Positions 57,101 to 64,000 of a DNA stretch of 64,000 nt are shown here, in pieces. The position numbers and the translations under genes were made by a program. How positions within the stretch are numbered: the stretch's first letter is position 1; each line of letters opens with the position of its first letter. The notes beneath the pieces are model-generated. The model made no database searches and was not told the DNA's origin. It was given only the letters and a program-made list of their open reading frames with translations. The stretch is taken from assembly GCF_028389875.1 (NCBI RefSeq), contig NC_084678.1:17390899-17454898 (forward strand), given 5' to 3'. The stretch comes from Rhea pennata. Taxonomy: Eukaryota; Chordata; Aves; Rheiformes; Rheidae.

Positions 57101-60100
57101 TGCCTCCGGGTGTCAGGGAAATCCCAGAAACAAAGTGCTCTGAAAATGGACTTAATGATCAGAATTACATGTGCTACCTTTAATGTAATGCTGAATATTT
57201 ATTCCCTGTCTTAACTGATTTGATTTAAATCTCTGTACTAGTGAAGGCCCTCTGAGGAGGATCTTGCCCAGTAGCTTTACTGGTAGGAGGTTATATCTTC
57301 TAGTAGTACCACCAGGAGTTAACAGAGTAGAGAAGGGAAGAGAAGAACTGGCCCTTCCCTGCCATAAGACAATGTCTGTATCCAATTTCCTTATTGACAG
57401 AAGGATCACAGATGCTGTCCATGTGGCAGAGTCTGGCTGAAGGCAAAGACTTTGGCTCGCTGATGCTAGCTGCTTGCATGTGTGCTGAATTTGCATGTGG
57501 TTACAGTGGGCACAACCATTTGCCTGGGTAGAATCCCCTCATTTTGGGCCATGAGCACTGTGGCTTTGTGTTCTTCCCCTGCTTGTAACTCACTGGTTGC
57601 TGCCTTGCATGGGAAGGGAAGCTGCTCAGGCCAACCAAAATCAGTCTCCTGTGTTGTATTGCAGAAATAGTGAATTATGAATTTGACACCAAGGATCTCG
57701 TATGCCTGGCCATGAGCAGTGTTGTTGGGGTCTGGTACCTGCTGAGAAAGGTAAGAGCAGCAGCAGCACTGTGGGGAGGCCAGGGACTGGGCTAGATCAG
57801 ACTTGCCTTGGTGCCTTTGCCCACCAGGCACCTGCTGTGGGGGGCCACGGCTCTGTGCTGTGCGATCCATCTCTCCTTTTCCTGTCGTTCTCAGCACTGG
57901 ATTGCAAACAATCTCTTTGGCCTGGCATTTTCCCTCAACGGAGTTGAGCTGTTGCACTTGAACAATGTCAGCACTGGCTGCATCTTGCTTGGAGGCCTCT
58001 TCATCTACGACGTCTTCTGGGTAAATGGGAACATTCCCTAGGGGTGGATGCGGGTTGCAGCCGTTCACAGAAGGCGTGTGCAGGGTGTCACGCCTGCTTA
58101 GAGGTCACACACACTTGGCAGCCAAGGTTTCCACTTTGTCAGCCCAAAGGGGTGTGGTGGGGATGATGACAGAATTGAACACTGGCAAAACTCTCAGCTC
58201 AGCAAATGAATATTCTTTTAATTTCTGGCCTAGTCAAAGAGTCCAGGACTGGCCGGGATCTCCTCAGAGAGCCTTGCTGTCTTAGGCTACGTAGGTGTTC
58301 AGCATAGCAGTCTTGGTGTTGGTGACCTCTGTTCCTATATAAGGTCTCCTCAGTGCCTGCCTAGAGCTGTCAGTACTGCTCTCCGCCAGCAACGCCGCCC
58401 CGCTTTGGCTACGATGATCTTGCGAGTTCCACAGCGGCATTACACTGGTGGTCGTTTCTGATCAGCTGGTGTGTCAAGTCTTTCTCAGCTTCAGTGGAAG
58501 AGTTGCCAGCTCATAGTGAAGGTTCTTGTTAAGTGACCCTGTGTTTATTTTATTTTTTTTTTTTTATTTTTATTTTTTGCCCTTCCTGCTACCTGCACCC
58601 ACCTAACTGTTCCTGGGATATGCTAATCCTCCTTGTATGGGCTGTGCCTCAGCTCTGCCATCTGCCAGCTTTCTTGGCGTCCTTCTGTTCTTTTGCGCAA
58701 ACACCAAGTATTGGAATGCCTCCAGTGGTTTCCCTCCAGCCAGTATGGTGCTCTGCCATCTTCATTTTAAGGTTTTCCTTCTCTTTCTGCAGTGGCACTG
58801 GGTTCTTCTTCCTCCTTAGTCTTTTGTAATATCTGGATTCCTTGGGCTTTCCTGTTTAACTCCACCTTCTGAATTTTTCTATTTCAAAATGTTTTAAAGC
58901 CTTGCATACCTTGAGGTCTGTCCAGCAGCTCTACAGCTGCCTGAGTAATTCTTCCCTCTTTAAGCCTGACTACCGTGTGTTATTTTGTACTCAGCTAGTG
59001 CTGCCCATGGTTTCATAGGCTTATTAAGTCCCAGCTATTGGATTCATAATGTCTGTGGGCCAGTCCAGTGCTCTTAGCTGAAGGTGATTCAGCCTTCTGA
59101 CCAAGCACCAAGTGTGCTTGGGGTGTGACTGCAGTCCCTTCTGCACTCCTCCAATGCCAGAGGCAGTGTGGGGGAGTTCGGGACTGCATAGACTGCATGT
59201 CTCTAATTCAGGAGAACGTCTTTATATGTTTTGGAGATAGCAGCAATGTAATCTCTGCCACTGCTTGCCTGCTGTGGTCAATCCAGGCTTCCCCAGCAGA
59301 GTGCACTGTTGGGGCACAGTCATCTGTGGCTTTGCAGAAAGGCCTTTCTGAAGTGCAGTTCCTCTTACTGTTCCCATGTGCAGGGACCAATCACTTGGAT
59401 CTTAGCATGGATTTATTCACACTGAGATCCCAGAAGGATTTCAGGAAAAAAGCGGAGTTAATCATTGAACCGATGATACTGAGCCCTGCACAGTCTTGGG
59501 GTGATTTTTTTTTTTTTATGGTGCTTTGTGGTGTTTCCCTAGTCCCAGTTTAGAGTCCTGCCACTCCATAGCAGTTGCTGCATGCTCTACCCTCAGATCA
59601 GGATAGCAATGGCCAGACCTTGCTGCACCTTGTAGTAGTTATTCTGATGCCCAATTGCCTGCTTTAAGTTTTCTCTTTAGTCTCCAGCTCTTGGATCTTG
59701 CTCACCAGGTGCTAACGAGCTCTTGGTTTGTATGCCTGCTGCTGGTATACTCACAACTGGAAGCTTGAAGGAAAAAAAAATAAATAGAAATCAGGGTTTG
59801 ACCAGATATGTTTGATATGTTTACAGTCCATCCTAAAAAAGAAGCCAATATTTAAAGCTGATAGTGCAATACAAATAAATTGAGTTGGAGCAAAATGCAA
59901 CTGAGCTGACAATTGCTACAGTCCCTTTTGGAAGCTTGCAAGCAATAGCTACCTGGCATTGACTGGGATGCTCTCAGCTGAGGTTTTGTATCCTCAGATT
60001 GTCCTGCGTGTTATTCAGACTTTGTACTGAATTGGCTAATCAGAGCTGAGCAGAACTCACTCAGTGCTGTTGCCCCTATGTGACCTGTGACACTTTGTGT

Positions 60101-63100
60101 TGGGCAAGGACGGGGTGGTAGTTGGTGTAGCTTGTGTGAGATAAGCAGTATCCCAGTTGGTGCTCTGAAAACAGGACAGCCTTGATGTACAGCCTTGAGC
60201 ACTGTCTTATGCCCTCTTCCCTGGGAGGTAGACTCAACTGCTCCAAGCCTCAGAGTTTTGCTGGTGGGACTCATCTGCCCAGAGCTCTGTGGCTCTTTGA
60301 CTGCTTCCTACCACTGTGGCTGCTCTTGACCCTGGGTCTGAGTGTGTGTGTGTGTGTGTGTGTGTGTGGCCTTGTGCAGCTGTTGTCATCTTGGACTCCT
60401 CTGCTTTCCCTTAGGTCTTTGGCACCAACGTGATGGTGACTGTTGCCAAATCATTTGAAGCCCCAATAAAACGTGAGTCCGGGGACACAGGGGCTGTCCT
60501 TTTTCTTGCTATTTCTGCCCTGTGTACCCTCTGCATTGCTGACAGCAGATTCTTCTCCTGGAGCTCTGCTCAGAAAGTGGGGTCTGTGTGCGGAAGGATG
60601 CTGTTAGAAAGCTCCTTGCTTCTGACATATTGAACTATTGTATAGTGCCATCAAACTCCAGTGAGCCAGGCCAGGTTTCTGGAGAGGGACCATTTACAGA
60701 GACCTACGTGGGCTGGGTTAGTCAGCACCCGCGGAGGTGAGGATCTCAGCTGCCTAGTGTGGCCCAAAAGGAAAGAGGTGAATTAGTGCTGTTGTGGAGT
60801 ATGCAGTGGTTTGAGTGCTGGGAGCTTCAGCTGAGAACAGCACATGGGGCGGGTTCCAAATCCCTCTGTTTCCTATTCCTCTACCTAGAGTTGACCCAGG
60901 AGTGAGGGGAGCCACAGAGGAGGAGGTGGCCCAGGGCGTGGGGTAGGGCTGTTGTCCTGCTCAGATCCCTTGTTGCGAGGCCCAGCAATGCAAAGGTCTG
61001 CTCAGCGCAGGGATCCTTCCTCCCTCAGTGTGCCTCTTTCTGCTCTTCCTAGTGGTTTTCCCTCAGGACCTGCTGGAGAAGGGTCTAGAGGCTGACAACT
61101 TTGCCATGCTGGGTCTGGGAGACATTGTCATTCCAGGTAAGGATGGAAGAGGGGATCCTGTCCAGGGTCACCGGTCTGAATTGGCTGTGGGGAGTTGAGC
61201 AAGTGGCTTTGAGTGATCACATTCACGTTGCTCTGGCCCTGCTGGAGCCTTGTGGACCTTCCACTAGCCCTTGGTGCTGGGCAGGGCTGGGTCCTGGAGC
61301 CTCACGGGGCTGGATGCTGGAGCTGGCTGCTGTCTCGGTGCCTGATGCCACGAGAGGGCACTGTCAGCCCAAACGTGGCTGCACACAGTTGAGCAGAGGG
61401 AGCCTGGCTGCTCCAAGGGCTGCCTTGCTCCCTGCTCAGTCTGCATGCTGGTCTCCATCCTCTCACTGTGTCCTTCTCCCCATAGGGATCTTCATTGCCT
61501 TGCTGTTGCGTTTTGACATCAGGTGAGTAGGAGATGGGGAAGGGTCTATAACAGGCTGGATCTTGCAGCATATTTAAATTCTTTTTGTAGAGGAAAAAGA
61601 GGGGAAAATGGGGAGCAGAATTGTGTGCTGTCACCTGAGGCTTGGGAATGGGGGTCTTGGGGGGGCTGCTGAAGTGTGGAGATGCAAGAGAAAGCTCTGG
61701 GAAGGGCAGGCATGAACAGGAGCAGGTCGAGTTTGTGGGTAAGTCCTGAGTGCTGGAGGTGAATTTTGTGAGTGCAGGAGCACTGCTGTACGTGCACCTG
61801 GGAATGCAGAGACTGAGCCTTGCGGGGTGGATCTGGGGCAGCAGCACGGAGCAGCCCTGTAGGGCCTTGTTGGCTCATCCCCCAGCAGAGGAGGGGGCCA
61901 GTACCCTTGTGGTAAGGTGGAGGGAGGCATGGGAAGGAGCTGGGTGTTCTGGCTCCTGGGAAGCACTGCTGCTGTGGATGTGAATCAGCATGGCAATGCT
62001 GGCTGCGTCCGAGCTGCTGTTCACGCTGGGAAAAGCAGCTCCTTCCTACGCAGAGAAGTTGTACCTACCACCAGGGTGTAGCTTTCAGCAATTGCCCCAC
62101 ACTGAAATTCTGTGGCTCAGATGTTGCTGGGAATGAGCCGCTTCATGCAACTGCGGTGATATAGCCGCGCTCCTGTTGTTGCATAGACCCTCCAGTCTGT
62201 GCCAGCTCTTCCAGGTGTTTCCACCCACATTCTGCCTGCACCTGCTGGGAATCCCAGTTCCCCTAGCCTGACCTGCAATAAAACAGCATGCCCTGAGAGA
62301 GGGGTGCTGGGGGAAGGCAGCACCTCCCTGGAGAGGGGGAGCCCTCTCTGCTGGCTCTCCAGTACTGCTTCCTACCACTTGTGTAACCCCCCAGCAGCAG
62401 CACTGTGCATCTCCTTCACCTCCCGCCACCTCACATCAGTGTTACCCGTCTGGTCCTTGGCACTGCTGCCATGGGACGCCAGGGTGCTGCACTTGTGGCA
62501 GTCTCTGTGCTAGCCTGGTAAGCAAGGGCAGAGTGTGGCACCCTGCCCTGGTGAGAGATTTGAGGCAGCTGGGCTGGCTCCCTCTCTGTCCTGGGAGTTT
62601 GGCTGCTGGCATCGCAGGCCCCAGGCTGAAGGTAACTTTGCTCTGCCCCGTTTCTGTGTAGCTTAAAGAAGAACACACACACGTATTTCTACACCAGCTT
62701 TGTTGCCTACATCTTTGGGCTTGGCCTGACCATATTCATCATGCACATCTTCAAGCATGCCCAGGTAAGCTCAGCTGTGCTGTCTTCACACAGATGCACT
62801 CCACTGGCTCTCAGACTGTAGGAAATGCTAGCTTGGCCACAGGATCCTGCCTGCATAGTGCCAGAAAAAAAGTAGATGTTCCCTCTCTTGGTTTTGCTAT
62901 TCCAGTATCTGTCTCCTGCCCAAAGCTCTGCCTCTGTGTGTGTGGCTGGGGCAATCCCTTTTAGGGAGACTGGCTCAGACCACAGCATTTCCAAGAGCTA
63001 AACATCAGTTGCACTGGCTTGTGTTTTCTGGCTCTCCTTAACCGAGCTGCCGTGAAAAAACCATTCTCGATGCAGGAAAGGGGCCCTGAGAGCATGCCTC

Positions 63101-63811
63101 TGCTGTGGGTGCTGTCACTGGTCTCTGTAGGAGCCCTTGGTGTGTTCATGGCCCTGGTCTGGGGCGCGGGGTGGGGGTGGGGGGGGGGAGTGCAGCCTAT
63201 AGATACTCTGTTGGATCTGGTAACTCCCAGCAGCTCCTTGGGCCAGAGGAGGTGTCTAGCAAGGCGTTAAAGCGGTGGGTGAGCATGGCAGCCCTTGCTC
63301 CTTGCAGCCTGCCTCACTAGGGCATGGCAGTTAGGTGCCATCTATGCCCTCACTAGCCCAAGGCTTGTCTCCTTCCCTGAGTGAACATTCCCTCGGCTCT
63401 TACGAAGAGCCTAGTGAATTGCTAAGCAAGAGGTGAGACCTTCTGCAGCTGAAGCCAGTGCCCCAGCCTGCATCTGCCCCTCCCTGGCAGCGTGAATGCT
63501 GGGCCTGGGCACTGGGACGTCATGCTGTGGGTTTTGCCCCACTGCAGCAGTAACTTGGCTCTTGAACCCAGCTTTGAGCATTAACCACTGTGTGCAGCAC
63601 TGTGACAGAAGCTCGGGCTGTGTGTGTGATAGGCCTAGAGGGGACAGGGCCAGCTTGTTTCGTGCTCTTCCTGAGGTGTCCTGTGGTTTGGTTTAACAGT
63701 TTTTTTTTTTTCCTGTTCTTTACAGCCAGCTCTTCTATACCTAGTCCCCGCCTGCATTGGATTCCCGCTTCTTGTGGCCTTGGCAAAGGGAGAAGTAACT
63801 GAAATGTTCAG
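51116..63811 (+). CDS. HM13: signal peptide peptidase HM13, truncated by the window end
   Basis: ER intramembrane aspartyl protease that cleaves signal peptides left after signal peptidase and takes part in ER-associated degradation. Eleven coding exons: 51116-51292, 53513-53611, 55708-55790, 56823-56911, 57665-57750, 57895-58020, 60415-60472, 61053-61136, 61486-61522, 62662-62764, 63726-63811. They give 342 complete codons; the final part (in mammals about 34 residues with a KKxK-type ER retrieval signal) lies beyond 64000. The catalytic motifs are intact: YD in FIYDVFW (Asp217), GLGD (Asp263), and PAL at 315-317 in QPALLYLVPA. Predicted multi-pass membrane protein; the first membrane segment is about residues 34-55 (LAYGSLVLMALLPIFFGALR). 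N-glycosylation sequons occur at NGS (8-10) and NSS (60-62). The N terminus (MEQAAAHNGSGAGAAP) is Ala-rich and diverged from mammals. The last donor is GTGAGT at 63812. Confidence 0.97.
51400..51560. repeat. degenerate GC repeat in HM13 intron 1
   Basis: Degenerate units around ACCGTGGGCACCGGGG and CCCCTGGGGCACCGGGGC, roughly 30-45 bp each, just after HM13 exon 1. Weakly periodic. Confidence 0.4.
60342..60368. repeat. (GT)n microsatellite
   Basis: Perfect GT tract of about 13 units, ending roughly 45 bp before the acceptor of HM13 exon 7. Tract length could influence use of this exon, which carries residues between the two catalytic motifs. Confidence 0.9.
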
Positions 63812-64000
63812 GTGAGTGTCAGCTGTGGACAGAGCTGTTTTGCCTGCGGTGTTGGAGTGCATGAAGCGTGCAGATGTTCCCACGCCTGGGCACAGCTGGA
63901 AGGACGGTTCATCTGGGCATGCTCTGGGTGTGTGTGTGTGCCTGTGCGTAGGTGGAGGGAGTGGGTCTGTTTGTACATGCTAGCCCTGGCTCTAACCACC

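Noticed and set aside
57466-58068. 200-codon minus-strand frame
   Set aside because: It lies antisense over HM13 exons 5 and 6, whose coding bias keeps the opposite strand open. No domain of its own.

Overview
The window is vertebrate nuclear DNA, almost certainly from a bird. It has intron-containing genes with consensus GT-AG junctions, compact introns, very GC-rich promoter islands, almost no interspersed repeats, and one short CR1-type LINE 3' end at about 4.99-5.06 kb. Six protein-coding genes of the human chromosome 20 / chicken chromosome 20 linkage group can be read exon by exon. The species cannot be named from the sequence.

Layout. CSNK2A1 (+, 49-10257) is complete for coding: 12 coding exons, 391 aa, with a poly(A) signal at 11433. 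TBC1D20 (+, 13138-22350; 8 coding exons, 393 aa) starts in a CpG island with two perfect NRF1 sites and probably ends at a poly(A) signal near 25352. A GC-rich stretch without a recognisable gene (25.4-27.5 kb) separates it from SOX12 (-, 29040-29864; single exon, 274 aa). SOX12 has a TATA-like core promoter at about 30070 and poly(A) signals down to 27573. From 30.1 to 33.6 kb there are CpG-island DNA, a perfect RFX X-box, pentanucleotide repeats and a poly-G minisatellite. Next comes a coiled-coil gene that I assign to C20orf96 (+, 33644-41224; 10 exons, 364 aa). Its poly(A) signal at 41871 lies only about 0.65 kb before the REM1 start codon. REM1 (+, 42524-44796; 4 coding exons, 285 aa) is an RGK-type small GTPase. 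After it come 1.4 kb of GC-rich DNA, a 2.2-kb higher-order minisatellite (46.26-48.49 kb), 1.5 kb of ordinary intergenic DNA, a 0.9-kb G-rich minisatellite (49.99-50.88 kb), and HM13 (signal peptide peptidase, +, from 51116). HM13 leaves the window after its eleventh coding exon at 63811.

The genes do not form a pathway. CK2 alpha is a pleiotropic kinase, TBC1D20 an ER Rab1 GAP, SOX12 a SoxC transcription factor, C20orf96 a poorly known coiled-coil protein, REM1 a calcium-channel-regulating GTPase and HM13 an ER intramembrane aspartyl protease. They are neighbours by conserved synteny.

Points most worth a second look: three exon-like sequences inside TBC1D20 intron 1, two of them in exactly the phase needed to join the annotated exons; the direct C20orf96-REM1 junction, where mammals carry beta-defensin clusters; the absence here of RBCK1, TRIB3, NRSN2 and ZCCHC3; an X-box between SOX12 and C20orf96; and three large G- or CA-rich minisatellites, one of which is stop-free in all six frames for more than 2 kb. 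I saw no CRISPR array, no tRNA or rRNA gene and no virus-derived element.
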